DNA of 64,000 bases from Streptacidiphilus fuscans (GCF_015690355.1 NZ_JADPRT010000019.1:1-64000), one strand, 5' to 3'. Shown: positions 45,602 to 54,624, numbered from the stretch's first letter. Made by a program: numbers and translations. Notes: generated by a model not told the origin, from the sequence alone.

Positions 45602-46324
45602 ATGGCTATGGAACTCAACCACCACCGCAAAGTCCGGATCCGCGTCGGCTCGGTGCGACGCGCCGTGCGCTTCGGTCTGCTGGTCACCGCCGGCCTCGGC
45701 ACTCTGGGCGCCACCACGGGCGTCGCCCAGGCGGTCGGCCCCAACGGCGGTGCGCTGGACGGCACCGCGGTGCGCGGCGTCGCCGTGGCCGACGACGGCG
45801 CGTTCACGCTGGCCACGCGTGCCCACGAGTCCCGCTTCCAGGACTCCTTCACCGTCCACCAGTTCGGTGCGGTGTACTCGGCCACCGCCGACAACCAGGC
45901 CACCGCATACACCTCCTGGTGCTCGGCGGACGACCCGTGCCGGTCCGTCTCACTGTCCTTCCAGATCGTCACCATGGCCGGGACCGACATCCACCTGGAC
46001 GCGCACAACCGCAGCACCGCAGCCAACGTCCACTGCCCGGGCTGCGAATCCCTCGCCGGGGCTTACCAGTTCATCGTCTCCACCCCGCGCCCGTTCACCC
46101 TCGGCGTCTCGGCGCAGCGCCAGTTCGCGGAGATCCACCGCAAGCTGGACGCCCTCGGCCGGTCCTCCGCGCCGGTGGCCGAGGTCCGGCAGCAGGCCGA
46201 CGCGCTCGCGGCCCAGGTGACCGCCCTCCTCCGAGCGGCCGCGGCGACTGCGCCCAAGGGACCGGGCGTGAACGCCCTGGCGGAGCTGGAGCCCCAGGTG
46301 ACGGTCCATCGCGTCTGGGCTTGA
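45602..46324 (+). CDS. Secreted protein with two Cys-pair repeats related to the twin peptides
   Basis: A 240-residue protein; ATG has GAGGAG upstream, 23 bases after the M50 stop. A signal peptide ends near VAQA (44). Two repeats follow. Repeat 1 (94-124) has ADNQATAYTSWC, a second Cys at 113, then SLSFQIVT. Repeat 2 (133-161) has DAHNRSTAANVHCPGC, then AYQFIVST. Repeat 2 aligns with the peptides (NAHNHSTALNI ... Q-x-I). The C terminus (170-240) is helical. Possibly a cell-surface or fibre-forming protein. No known function. Confidence 0.8.
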   Translation: MAMELNHHRKVRIRVGSVRRAVRFGLLVTAGLGTLGATTGVAQAVGPNGGALDGTAVRGVAVADDGAFTLATRAHESRFQDSFTVHQFGAVYSATADNQATAYTSWCSADDPCRSVSLSFQIVTMAGTDIHLDAHNRSTAANVHCPGCESLAGAYQFIVSTPRPFTLGVSAQRQFAEIHRKLDALGRSSAPVAEVRQQADALAAQVTALLRAAAATAPKGPGVNALAELEPQVTVHRVWA

Positions 46325-46423
46325 CGAGGGCTACCCCCGCGGGCGCGCGGCCCGTGCCGCGCGCCCGCGCTGTCGGCGCGACAATCTCCTCCGGTTGCCC
46401 CGTGAGGGTGGTAGACAGGCGGT

Positions 46424-46828
46424 GTGACTTCCATGCGCCACCTCGTCCGCCCGGACGGCATGCCTCCAGCGAACGGCTACAGCCATGCCGTGGTGGCCCA
46501 AGGGCCGCTGATCGCGATCTCCGGCCAGGTTCCCCTCGACGCCGAGGGCAGGCTCGTCGGGGCCGAAGGCGACGCGGTCGCCCAGCTCCGCCAGGTCTTC
46601 CGCAACATCGGCACCGCCCTGAACGCCTCCGGGGCGGACTGGCGGCACGTCATCAAGTTGACCGTCTACCTGGTGGATCTCGACGACCTCCAGGCCTTCC
46701 GCACGGTCAGGGACGAGTTCGTCGACACCGTGCAGCCTCCGGCCAGTTCGCTGGTCCAGGTCAGCGCGCTGGTGCACCCCGGGTTCCGGGTCGAGGTCGA
46801 CGCCTTGGCAGTTCTCACCGCGCCGTAA
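46424..46828 (+). CDS. RidA/YjgF-family enamine/imine deaminase
   Basis: A 134-residue protein with GTG start. The family pattern is visible: YSHAVVAQGPLIAISGQVPL, QLRQVFRNIGTALNASGADW, VIKLTVYLVDLDD, and the C-terminal PPASSLVQVSALVHPGFRVEVDA. It lacks the classical catalytic Arg context of RidA proper (R-x-x-x-x-V) in the usual place, so it may belong to another Rid subgroup. Forms trimers in the cytosol. First of three same-strand genes ending at 48275. Confidence 0.85.
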   Translation: MTSMRHLVRPDGMPPANGYSHAVVAQGPLIAISGQVPLDAEGRLVGAEGDAVAQLRQVFRNIGTALNASGADWRHVIKLTVYLVDLDDLQAFRTVRDEFVDTVQPPASSLVQVSALVHPGFRVEVDALAVLTAP

Positions 46829-46857
46829 GAGCCGCGACGAACCGAGAGGCGACGCTC

Positions 46858-47697
46858 ATGTCCCTGTCCCTGGACCTCCCCGGTCCCCTGGTCGGCGTCG
46901 AGTGGCTGGCGGAGCGGCTCGGCAGCGCCGACCTGCTGGTGCTCGACGCGAGCGTGGGCGGGCACCGGCGCGAGGTGCCCGCGATTCCGGGTGCGCGCCT
47001 CTTCGATCTGGACGGGCCGATGTCCGACCGGAGCAGCCCGCTGCCGCACACCATGCCCGGCGCCGAGGAGTTGGCGCGCGAGCTGCGCGCGCTCGGGCTG
47101 AACGCGTCGAGCACGGTCGTGGTCTACGACAACGCGGGCATCTACTCGTCCGCCCGCGCCTGGTGGATGCTGCGCGCGGTCGGCTTCGACCGCGTCGCCG
47201 TGCTCGACGGCGGCCTGCCCGCCTGGTCCGCGGCAGGGCTGCCCGAACAGACGGAGCTGCAGCACCCCGCCGCGCCCGGCACGTTCACGGCGCGCCCGCA
47301 GCCCGGGATGTTCGTCGACAGTCGGGCGGTGCTGGCCGCCCTGTCCGACCCCTCGGCGTCAGTGCTGGACGCGCGGGCGCACGAGCGCTACACCGGCGAG
47401 GCGCCGGAACCCCGGGAGGGTCTGCGCGGCGGCCATATGCCGGGCGCGCGGAACCTGCCGTTCACCGCGCTCCAGGACGCCACCGGCCGCCTCCTCCCGC
47501 CGGAGGAGCTCCGGTCCCGGTTCGGCCCGACGCCGTCCCAGCTGCTGTTCAGCTGCGGCTCGGGCGTCACCGCCTGCGTGCTCGCGCTCGGGGCCACGGT
47601 CGCCGGGCTGGACGGCGCGTCCCAACTCGCGGTCTACGACGGGTCGTGGAGCGAGTGGGGTCTGCCGTCCGACCTGCCCGTCGTGACGGGCCCATGA
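46858..47697 (+). CDS. sseA: 3-mercaptopyruvate/thiosulfate sulfurtransferase (two rhodanese domains)
   Basis: A 279-residue two-domain rhodanese. Domain 1 has VVVYDNAGIYSSARAWWML and LDGGLPAW. Domain 2 has GHMPGARNLPF and the active-site Cys in SCGSGVTACV. CGSGVTA is the motif typical of 3-mercaptopyruvate sulfurtransferases. Transfers sulfane sulfur to cyanide or thiols in the cytosol. The stop overlaps the next start by 4 bases. Confidence 0.88.
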   Translation: MSLSLDLPGPLVGVEWLAERLGSADLLVLDASVGGHRREVPAIPGARLFDLDGPMSDRSSPLPHTMPGAEELARELRALGLNASSTVVVYDNAGIYSSARAWWMLRAVGFDRVAVLDGGLPAWSAAGLPEQTELQHPAAPGTFTARPQPGMFVDSRAVLAALSDPSASVLDARAHERYTGEAPEPREGLRGGHMPGARNLPFTALQDATGRLLPPEELRSRFGPTPSQLLFSCGSGVTACVLALGATVAGLDGASQLAVYDGSWSEWGLPSDLPVVTGP

Positions 47698-48275
47698 CCG
47701 CCGGGGCAGGCGAGGCCGGCGAGCGGCGGAAGCCCGTCCTCTTCCTGGACATCGACGGCCCGCTCAACCCCTATGCGGCCATGCCGGACCACCTCCCGAC
47801 GGGCTACCAGGAACACCACCTGATGCCGCCCCGCTGGGAGGAGATGGAACGCGCCCGACTCGAAGCCTGGGGCCGCCCCTGGGCAGAGCCACGACCGCTC
47901 CCGGTCTGGCTCAACCCCGCGCACGGCGCACAGCTGGCGGCCCTCCCCTACGAGCTGGCCTGGGCCTCCACCTGGGAGGAGGACGCCAACGGCTTCGTCG
48001 GGCCGCTGATCGGTCTGCCTCCGCTCCCCTGGATCACCTGGGAGGGCACGCTGATCGGCGAGCCGGGCCCGCTCTACTGGAAGACCCCCGAGGTCGTCGC
48101 GGCGGCGGCCGGTCGTCCCTTTGCCTGGGTCGACGACGAGGTGACCGCGGCCGACGAGACGTGGGTGGCCACCCACCATCCGGCCCCGGCCCTGCTGTTG
48201 CGCATCGACCCGAACGTGGGCCTGCGTGAGCCGGACTTCGAGCGCCTCCGCGCCTGGGCCGCCGGGCTACGGTGA
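47694..48275 (+). CDS. HAD-like domain hypothetical protein
   Basis: A 193-residue protein coupled by ATGA to the sulfurtransferase gene. The N-terminal LFLDIDGPLNP is a HAD motif I (D-x-D). A Trp-rich central part contains ELAWASTWEEDAN, and a C-terminal acidic FAWVDDEVT loop looks like motif IV. Streptomyces has many such HAD-domain proteins of unknown substrate. Phosphatase activity is likely but not demonstrated. Confidence 0.75.
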   Translation: MTAGAGEAGERRKPVLFLDIDGPLNPYAAMPDHLPTGYQEHHLMPPRWEEMERARLEAWGRPWAEPRPLPVWLNPAHGAQLAALPYELAWASTWEEDANGFVGPLIGLPPLPWITWEGTLIGEPGPLYWKTPEVVAAAAGRPFAWVDDEVTAADETWVATHHPAPALLLRIDPNVGLREPDFERLRAWAAGLR

Positions 48276-48325
48276 GGCAGGTCCCGTCCACCGACCGCCC
48301 GTCCACCGAGTGCCTGGAGCCCGCG

Positions 48326-49243
48326 ATGTTCGACGCCACCGATGCCGCCCTGGTCGCGGTGCTGCAACGGGACGGGCGTACCTCCTTCCAGGACCTGGCG
48401 ACGGCGGTCGGCATCTCCCGCGAGGCGGCCCGCGCCCGGGTGCAGCGGCTGCTGGAACGGCGCGAGGTCCGGGTCGTGGGCATCGTCGCGCCGGAGGTGC
48501 TCGGCCTGCGCACGCTGGCCCACGTCTCCGTGGAGGTCGTAGGCGACAGCGCCGAGGCGGCCCGGACGCTGGCCGGACGCGGTGCGGTGATGTTCCTGTC
48601 CCGCACGGCGGGCCGCCGCCATCTGGTCGCCGACGTGCGCGTCCGCGACACCGCGGCGCTGGAAACGGAGCTGGCGCTGCTCCGCGCGGCTCCCGGCGTG
48701 CGCGGGATCGAGGTCTTCCGCTGCACGGAGCTGGTCAGGGACGCCTACTCGCCCGCCGTGCCGAGGCCGTCGCTGCACGGCCCACTGGAGCTGGACGACC
48801 GGGACCGGATGCTGCTCGCCCTGCTCCAGCGCGACGGTCGCAGCAGCTACGCCGACCTGGCGGCGCGGATCGGGCTCTCCCAGGCGGCCACCCGCGCCCG
48901 GGTGCTGCGGATGCTGGACGCCGGCGCGGTGCACGTGACCGGCCTGGTCGCGTCGGCGGCGATCGGCGTCCGCGAGGCCGCCGGGATCGGGCTCGGCGTC
49001 GGCGGACCGGTCGGCCCCGTCGCAGAGGCGGCCTCGGCCCTGGAGGGGGTCAACTTTGTGATGTCCGGAAACGGGCGGTTCGATCTGGTCTGCGGGGTCG
49101 ACGCCCCGGACCGCGCCCGGCTGCTCGCCACGCTGGACCGGCTGCAGGGGCTGGCGGGCGTCAACCGGTCCGAATCGTGGGTCCACCTGGACATCGTCAA
49201 GGAGGACTACACACACGTTTCGCCGCTCCGACCGGCGGATTGA
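48326..49243 (+). CDS. Double Lrp/AsnC-family regulator
   Basis: A 305-residue protein made of two tandem Lrp/AsnC units, each an HTH plus a RAM-like ligand domain. HTH 1 has DATDAALVAVLQRDGRTSFQ; HTH 2 has RMLLALLQRDGRSSYADLAA. ATG at 48326 has GGAG upstream; an earlier GTG at 48272 overlapping the HAD gene is possible. The permease and amidohydrolase that follow on the same strand may be its targets, suggesting control of uptake and breakdown of a nitrogen compound. Confidence 0.85.
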   Translation: MFDATDAALVAVLQRDGRTSFQDLATAVGISREAARARVQRLLERREVRVVGIVAPEVLGLRTLAHVSVEVVGDSAEAARTLAGRGAVMFLSRTAGRRHLVADVRVRDTAALETELALLRAAPGVRGIEVFRCTELVRDAYSPAVPRPSLHGPLELDDRDRMLLALLQRDGRSSYADLAARIGLSQAATRARVLRMLDAGAVHVTGLVASAAIGVREAAGIGLGVGGPVGPVAEAASALEGVNFVMSGNGRFDLVCGVDAPDRARLLATLDRLQGLAGVNRSESWVHLDIVKEDYTHVSPLRPAD

Positions 49244-49392
49244 TATCCGTACTCGCCGGTGACAAATGAATCGCCCAAATCAAGCGCAATGCACTGCGAT
49301 TAGTTATCCCAGTGATATTGACGCCATCTTTTCACCTGCCTTTCAATGGCCGGACCCCCACACCGCGTCCGCCCGCTGAAAGTCGGTGCCCG

Positions 49393-50886
49393 ATGCCCGC
49401 GCCCTCGCCCACTCCCGGCTCCTCCTCCGCCGATCCCGTCCGGCCCGCCGAACTCCCTCGCTCGCTCGGCGTCTTCGGCGCCGTCATGCTCACGCTCTCC
49501 TGTGTCACCCCGGCCTCCTCGCTCTTCATCGTCGTGCCGCCGCTGCTGACCTCGCTGGGCAGCGGCACCGTCGAGGCGCTGCTGATCGCGGCCGTGCTCT
49601 CGCTCGGAGTCGGCCTCTGCTACGCCGAGTTGGGCACGCTGGTGCCGAGCGCGGGCGGCGAGTACTCGATCGTCGGGCAGCTGCTGGGCCGGATGACGGG
49701 CTGGCTGGTCTTCGTCATCTCGATCGTCTCGCTGATCGTCATCCCGCCGATCATCGCGCTCGGCACGTCCGACTACATCGGCGCCGTCGTCCACGTCGAC
49801 CCGCGCTACGCGGGTGGCGCGGTGATGCTGATCTCGGTGCTGGTCGGCGTGCTGGACATCAAGTCGAACGCCCTGATCACCGGCATCTTCCTGGGCATCG
49901 AGATGCTCGCCGCGGCCGTGGTCAGCGTGCTGGGCTTCGCCCACGCGCGGCAGCCGGTCTCGTCGCTGCTGCACGCCGTCGTGCCCGACGGGCACGGCCA
50001 CACCTCCCCGCTGACCGTCGGGCTGCTCGTCTCCGGGCTCGCCGTCGCCCTGTTCACCTACAACGGCTTCGGCACCGCCATCTACCTCTCCGAGGACCTG
50101 GTCGAGCCGCGCCGCACCGTGGCCCGGACCGTGCTGTGGTCGCTGCTCGCGGGCGTGGTCGTCATCACCGTTCCGGTGGCCGCGATCTGCCTCGGTGTCA
50201 GTTCGCCGGACCAGCTCGCCTCGGGGGACCTGGTCGCGATCGTGACCTCCTGGGCGGGCAGCGGCGTCGGGACCTTCGTCAGCCTCTGCATCGCCGCGGC
50301 CATCCTCAACGCGGTCATCGTGATGGTGCTGCAGAACGGCCGCGTGCTCTTCGCCTCCGCGCGCGACCGCACCTGGCCCGACCCGCTCAACCGCGCGCTC
50401 GGCCGGATCCACCCGCGTTGGGGCTCGCCGTGGGTCGCCACCCTCGGGATCGGCCTGCCGGGCGTGGTGCTCGCGCTGGCCGTCGACATCAACTCGCTGC
50501 TCGGCTTCACCGGCGTGGTCGTCGCCGTCATCTACCTGCTGCTCGGCGTCGCCGCCCTCGCCGCCCGGACGAAGCGTCACCGGGCCACCCAGGCCTGGCG
50601 GATGCCGCTGTGGCCGATCCCGCCGCTGATCACCACGGTCGCGCTGGCCTACGTGCTGACGCAGCAGACCGCGCACGACCTGACGATCACCGGCATCGTC
50701 CTCGCGGTCGGCGCGCTCTACTGGCTGCTCTACCTGCGTCCGCGCCACGCAACCCACTGGCAGCTCAGCCTGCCCGCCGACCAGCGCACCGACGCCGCGC
50801 CGCAGTCCGGCCCGGACGCCGAATCCGCCGTGTCCCCCGCCGCCATCTCGGCCGACGCCTCGGCCCTCAGCTCGGAGAACCCGTGA
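49393..50886 (+). CDS. APC-family amino acid/amine permease
   Basis: A 497-residue, 12-helix transporter; ATG at 49393 chosen. VMLTLSCVTPASSLFIVVPP opens helix 1, and LCYAELGTLVPSAGGEYSIVG and FTYNGFGTAIYLSEDLVEPRR follow, as in APC transporters. The C terminus is a hydrophilic tail of about 45 residues. The stop overlaps the amidohydrolase start (GTGA), so the two act together, probably importing and then hydrolysing a cyclic or amide substrate. Confidence 0.85.
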   Translation: MPAPSPTPGSSSADPVRPAELPRSLGVFGAVMLTLSCVTPASSLFIVVPPLLTSLGSGTVEALLIAAVLSLGVGLCYAELGTLVPSAGGEYSIVGQLLGRMTGWLVFVISIVSLIVIPPIIALGTSDYIGAVVHVDPRYAGGAVMLISVLVGVLDIKSNALITGIFLGIEMLAAAVVSVLGFAHARQPVSSLLHAVVPDGHGHTSPLTVGLLVSGLAVALFTYNGFGTAIYLSEDLVEPRRTVARTVLWSLLAGVVVITVPVAAICLGVSSPDQLASGDLVAIVTSWAGSGVGTFVSLCIAAAILNAVIVMVLQNGRVLFASARDRTWPDPLNRALGRIHPRWGSPWVATLGIGLPGVVLALAVDINSLLGFTGVVVAVIYLLLGVAALAARTKRHRATQAWRMPLWPIPPLITTVALAYVLTQQTAHDLTITGIVLAVGALYWLLYLRPRHATHWQLSLPADQRTDAAPQSGPDAESAVSPAAISADASALSSENP

Positions 50887-52550
50887 ACGACAGCGCAGCC
50901 CCCGCCGACCTGATCATCCACAACGCCCACGTCCACACCGTCGACCCCGCGCTCCCCCGCGCCGAGGCCCTGGCCGTCCGCGACGGCGTCATCACCTGGG
51001 TCGGCGACGAGGCCGACTGGTCCCACCTGCGCGGACCGGCGACCGAGGTCGTCGACGCCGGAGGCCGCCTGCTGCTGCCGGGCTTCGTCGACGCGCACAA
51101 CCACGTCCGCCTCGGCTCGGACTCCGCCTGCGTCCAACTGGCAGGCGCCCGCACGCTGGAGGAGATCGGCGCACGGATCACCGCCTGGCTGGACGCGCAC
51201 CCGGACGCTCACTGGGTGGAGGCCGAGGCCTTCGACTACTCGGCGATCCCCGACGGCCGCATGCCCACCGCGGCGGACCTCGACCGGTTCACCGGCGACC
51301 GTCCGGCGCTGGTGCTGAGCTACGACGTCCACACCGCCTGGCTCAACACGGCTGCGCTGCGCCTGCTCGGCATCGACGCCTCGGTCGAGCAGACGCCGTA
51401 CGGCACCGTGCAGAAGGATCCGGCGACCGGCCGACCCACCGGGTTCCTCACCGACTTCGCCGTGCGCGGCCTGTCCCGCGACGGCCACCGCGCGCTCCAG
51501 GCGGCGGGCGTCCCGTGGGCGCATCCGGACCGGCAGTACCAACGGCTGTGCGGCAGCCTGGACATGGCCGCGCGCTTCGGCATCACCACGGTCGTCGAGC
51601 CGCAGAACTCCCTCGACGACCTGGAGTTGTTCCAGCGCGCCGCAGCCGAGGGCCGGCTGCGCTCCCGCCTCGTCGCCGCGCTCTTCCACCCGCGCGGGAC
51701 CACCCAGCGCGACCTGGCGGAGTTCCTCAACGCCGCCCGTCACCACGCCGACGACCGGATGCGCGTCCGCGCGCTCAAGCTCTACATCGACGATGTCGTC
51801 GAGCCGCACACGGCCGCGCTGCTCGAGCCCTACGCCGGGCACGCCCACCACCGCGGCGAGACCTTCTACCCGCCGCAGGAGTTCGCCGACACCGTCGCCG
51901 AGTTGGACGCGCTCGGGTTCCAGCTCTTCGTGCACGCCACCGGCGACCGCGGCATCCGCACCGTGCTGGACGCCTTCGAGCACGCGCGCGACGTCAACGG
52001 CACGCGTGACTCCCGCCACCAGGTCGTCCACGTCGAGTGCCTGGACCCGGCGGACCTGCCGCGCTTCGCCGAACTCGGCGTCGTCGCCTGCATGCAGCCG
52101 CGTCACTGCGCGCCCGACATCGCGGGTCCGGGCCAGGACTGGGCGGAGGCGGTGGGCAAGGAACGCTGGTCCAAGGCCTGGCCGATGCGCAGCCTGCACC
52201 GCGCGGGCACCCGGCTCGCCTTCTCCAGCGACTGGAACGTCGCCGAGATGGACCCGATGGTCGGCATCTACACGGCGGTCACCCGCCAGGGCCTCAACGG
52301 CGGCCCGGCCTGGATGCCGGAGGAGACCGTCGACCTGACGACGGCCCTGCACGGCTACACCATGGGCAGCGCCTGGGCGAACCACCTGGACGACCGGCTC
52401 GGCTCCCTCACCCCGGGCAAGCACGCCGACCTGGTCCTGCTCTCCCGGGACCTCTTCGCGATCAGCGACCCGCGCGAGATCCTCGACACCCACGTCGAAC
52501 TCTCCACGGTGGGGGGCGAGATCGTGCACCGCGCGCCGTCGTTCGGCTGA
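50883..52550 (+). CDS. Metal-dependent amidohydrolase (YtcJ-like)
   Basis: A 555-residue amidohydrolase-3 family enzyme with a GTG start. VDAHNHVRLG (about 77) gives the first metal His pair; an Asn replaces the second-position Thr of DxHxH types. FVHATGDRGIRTVLDAFEH supplies a later His, and FSSDWNVAEMDP supplies the catalytic Asp. The C-terminal GKHADLVLLSRD is typical. Exoenzyme-like members hydrolyse amides, formamides or aminoacyl compounds. Coupled to the upstream permease. Confidence 0.88.
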   Translation: MNDSAAPADLIIHNAHVHTVDPALPRAEALAVRDGVITWVGDEADWSHLRGPATEVVDAGGRLLLPGFVDAHNHVRLGSDSACVQLAGARTLEEIGARITAWLDAHPDAHWVEAEAFDYSAIPDGRMPTAADLDRFTGDRPALVLSYDVHTAWLNTAALRLLGIDASVEQTPYGTVQKDPATGRPTGFLTDFAVRGLSRDGHRALQAAGVPWAHPDRQYQRLCGSLDMAARFGITTVVEPQNSLDDLELFQRAAAEGRLRSRLVAALFHPRGTTQRDLAEFLNAARHHADDRMRVRALKLYIDDVVEPHTAALLEPYAGHAHHRGETFYPPQEFADTVAELDALGFQLFVHATGDRGIRTVLDAFEHARDVNGTRDSRHQVVHVECLDPADLPRFAELGVVACMQPRHCAPDIAGPGQDWAEAVGKERWSKAWPMRSLHRAGTRLAFSSDWNVAEMDPMVGIYTAVTRQGLNGGPAWMPEETVDLTTALHGYTMGSAWANHLDDRLGSLTPGKHADLVLLSRDLFAISDPREILDTHVELSTVGGEIVHRAPSFG

Positions 52551-52578
52551 GCGCCGGGCCGGGCCGCCTGGACCAGCG

Positions 52579-53184
52579 TCAGCCCTCCTCGTCCCGGAAC
52601 TTCGGGTAGCGGAGGATGACCAACTGCTCGTCGGGGTTGAGCACATACGGGACGCGCAGGCCCGACGGCTCGAAGCCGACGCGGCGGTAGAAGGCCTGGG
52701 CACGGACGTTGGCCTCGTGGACGCCCAACGTCAGGTGGCCGACGTCGATGTGGCGGCGGGCGAAGTCGACCGCCGCCGCCACCAGTTCGGCCGCCGGTCC
52801 GTGCGGGCCCCGGTGGGCGGGGGTCACGTAGACCCCGTGGATATGGGCGTGGTCCACCACGTCCGGAATCGGCGCCGCGCCCGCCATGCCCAACCAGGCG
52901 CCGCCCGGATCGACCGCGACGAAGAGCGCGGCGTTCCGGGCGGAAGCCCCCGATACGGTCTGGGCCTTCCAGGCCGTATCGGGGAGGTCCTCACTTGCGG
53001 CACGGGTGGTGCTGAACGCCGACGGGGCGTCGTCGAGCGCCTCCAGCCGCAGTGCGCGGAGCTCCCGCCACTCACCGGGGGTGACCCGGCGGACCTGGAA
53101 CGGAGTGCGCTGGGCGTGCGCGCGGGAGTGCGCGTTGGATTGCGCCTGGGAGTGTGCCTCTGACTGCGTCTGCGGCTCGGCCAT
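52579..53184 (-). CDS. GNAT-family N-acetyltransferase
   Basis: A 201-residue protein. Positions about 29-195 show a GNAT fold: VRRVTPGEWRELRALRLEAL, HIHGVYVTPAHRGPHGPAAE (acetyl-CoA loop), LTLGVHEANVRAQAFYRRVG. The N terminus is a Gln/His/Ala/Ser repeat (AHSQAQSNAHSRAHAQ) probably not part of the fold. Substrate unknown. Confidence 0.82.
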   Translation of the reverse strand: MAEPQTQSEAHSQAQSNAHSRAHAQRTPFQVRRVTPGEWRELRALRLEALDDAPSAFSTTRAASEDLPDTAWKAQTVSGASARNAALFVAVDPGGAWLGMAGAAPIPDVVDHAHIHGVYVTPAHRGPHGPAAELVAAAVDFARRHIDVGHLTLGVHEANVRAQAFYRRVGFEPSGLRVPYVLNPDEQLVILRYPKFRDEEG

Positions 53185-53230
53185 GGGGACGATGATCCCG
53201 CACCGCCCACCGACCGGGCCGCCCCGGTCC

Positions 53231-53326
53231 TCAACCGCGGACCAGAACCACCTTGCCGAGGTTGCTGCGGGACTCGATGACCTCGTCGGCCCCCAGGGAC
53301 CGTACGAACGCGGCTTTCTCAGAGAT
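53231..53326 (-). pseudogene. Remnant of a quinone/zinc-type alcohol dehydrogenase (MDR) gene
   Basis: The frame reads ISEKAAFVRSLGADEVIESR joined to SNLGKVVLVRG and a stop. The first part matches the nucleotide-binding end of MDR oxidoreductases, and the second matches their usual C terminus. About 100 residues between them are missing. It is the internally deleted end of an oxidoreductase gene; the rest is absent. Confidence 0.6.
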
Positions 53327-53396
53327 CCCCAGCCGCACCGGTGATGCGCGTCACACCCACGCCAGTCACACGGCCAACAGCGCCCGCACCATATGC

Positions 53397-53431
53397 CAGA
53401 GGCCCGGTCGGATCAACCGACCGGGCCTCTG
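53397..53431 (-). terminator. tRNA-Ala terminator hairpin
   Basis: CAGAGGCCCGGTCGG and CCGACCGGGCCTCTG form a perfect 15-bp stem with a 5-base loop, starting 5 bases past the 3' end of the tRNA. It is a strong structure for ending the tRNA transcript. Confidence 0.85.
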
Positions 53432-53434
53432 TTG

Positions 53435-53510
<76 letters not shown>

Positions 53511-53556
53511 AACGAGAAGAAACTCTAGCAGGTCCGGAGGGGTACTCGTGACCGGG

Positions 53557-54624
53557 TTACTCGTTGGCGGCGCGAGGGGCGTCGTCGGCGTACTGGTCGA
53601 AGAGCGGGGTCGCCGGGGGCTGGACCGGGCGGCGCGGCGGGACCGGGGGCTGGGCCTGGCTGCGGGGCGCGCGTGCCGAGGAGTAGGTGTCCGGCGCGGA
53701 GAGGTCCAGGCCCAGGGTGGCGCGCGGGGCGACCGGGGCCGTGACATAGGTGGGCAGCGGCACCGGGACCGGGTTCCAGGCGTCGTCGCCCGGACGTCCC
53801 GTCGACGGCGAGGCATGCTCGGGCCGGTCGTCGTCCGCCCAAGGCTCGGGCGTCGACGGCGTCGGCCCGGTCGGCCGTGCCGATCGCGCAGACCGCGCCG
53901 TCCGCGCCGCCTGCCCTGCCGCGCCCGCTGAGGCGGCGAGCGCACCCGTGCCGGACGTGGTCGCCTCGCCGGGAGTCGCGGCAGCCCGCGGGGACGGCGC
54001 GGGCGGCGCCGGGTGCGCCACCGTCTCCGCCTCCTGCACGCGGCGCGAGGCCGCCTGCTGGCGGACGCGCTGGGCCGCCTCGGCGGCGAGACGGTGGTCG
54101 AGCTTCACCTCGTAGCGGCGGCGCTCCTGTCGACGCATCTGCGCGATGTAGAGCGAGAAGAGCACCGCCGGGACGGCGGGGATCCAGAGCAGCGCGACAC
54201 CGCCGACCGCAGCCACGACCATGCCGACCGTGAACGCCGCGAAGAGCACCATCACCATGCGCCGACGCCGCGCCAGCAGCGCCGCACGCCGACGCGACGC
54301 CGTACCGGCGACCGACGGAGCGGCGGCAACGGGCGCAGAAGGCGCAGCATGCACAGGCGGTGCGGAAGGCGCAGGAGGCGTGGCCGCGGGGCGTCGCGGC
54401 TCGGCCGGGAGGTCGGCGGGCGGGTTGAGCCCCTGGGTCTCCTCCAGTTGGCGGGAGATCTTCCGCTCCATCGCCGCGCGACCCGACAGCAGCCTGATGG
54501 CCGTGCTGAACCGTTCCGTCGGACGTGCCTCGTTGAGCTCGTCCTGACGGCGGAGCCACATGGGGACCAGATACGCGGCCCAGGCCCCAACAATGACCGC
54601 GTAAATGAGGCCGCTACTGCTCAC
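53557..54624 (-). CDS. sepX: SepX/GlpR-type cell-division membrane protein
   Basis: A 355-residue protein. The N-terminal helix LIYAVIVGAWAAYLVPMW is followed by LRRQDELNEARPTERFSTAI, diagnostic of actinobacterial GlpR/SepX. A second membrane hairpin lies at about 122-162. The C-terminal half is a disordered Pro/Ala/Arg linker. SepX organises FtsZ rings in Streptomyces; in corynebacteria the homologue GlpR is the membrane receptor for a MoeA-like gephyrin protein (Glp) that binds FtsZ. A moeA gene lies 2 kb upstream on the same strand, matching this link. Confidence 0.85.
   Translation of the reverse strand: MSSSGLIYAVIVGAWAAYLVPMWLRRQDELNEARPTERFSTAIRLLSGRAAMERKISRQLEETQGLNPPADLPAEPRRPAATPPAPSAPPVHAAPSAPVAAAPSVAGTASRRRAALLARRRRMVMVLFAAFTVGMVVAAVGGVALLWIPAVPAVLFSLYIAQMRRQERRRYEVKLDHRLAAEAAQRVRQQAASRRVQEAETVAHPAPPAPSPRAAATPGEATTSGTGALAASAGAAGQAARTARSARSARPTGPTPSTPEPWADDDRPEHASPSTGRPGDDAWNPVPVPLPTYVTAPVAPRATLGLDLSAPDTYSSARAPRSQAQPPVPPRRPVQPPATPLFDQYADDAPRAANE

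Noticed and set aside
49386..52550. A 1054-residue fusion of permease and amidohydrolase
   Set aside because: The front is an offset frame of the permease; the amidohydrolase starts at the GTGA overlap at 50883.
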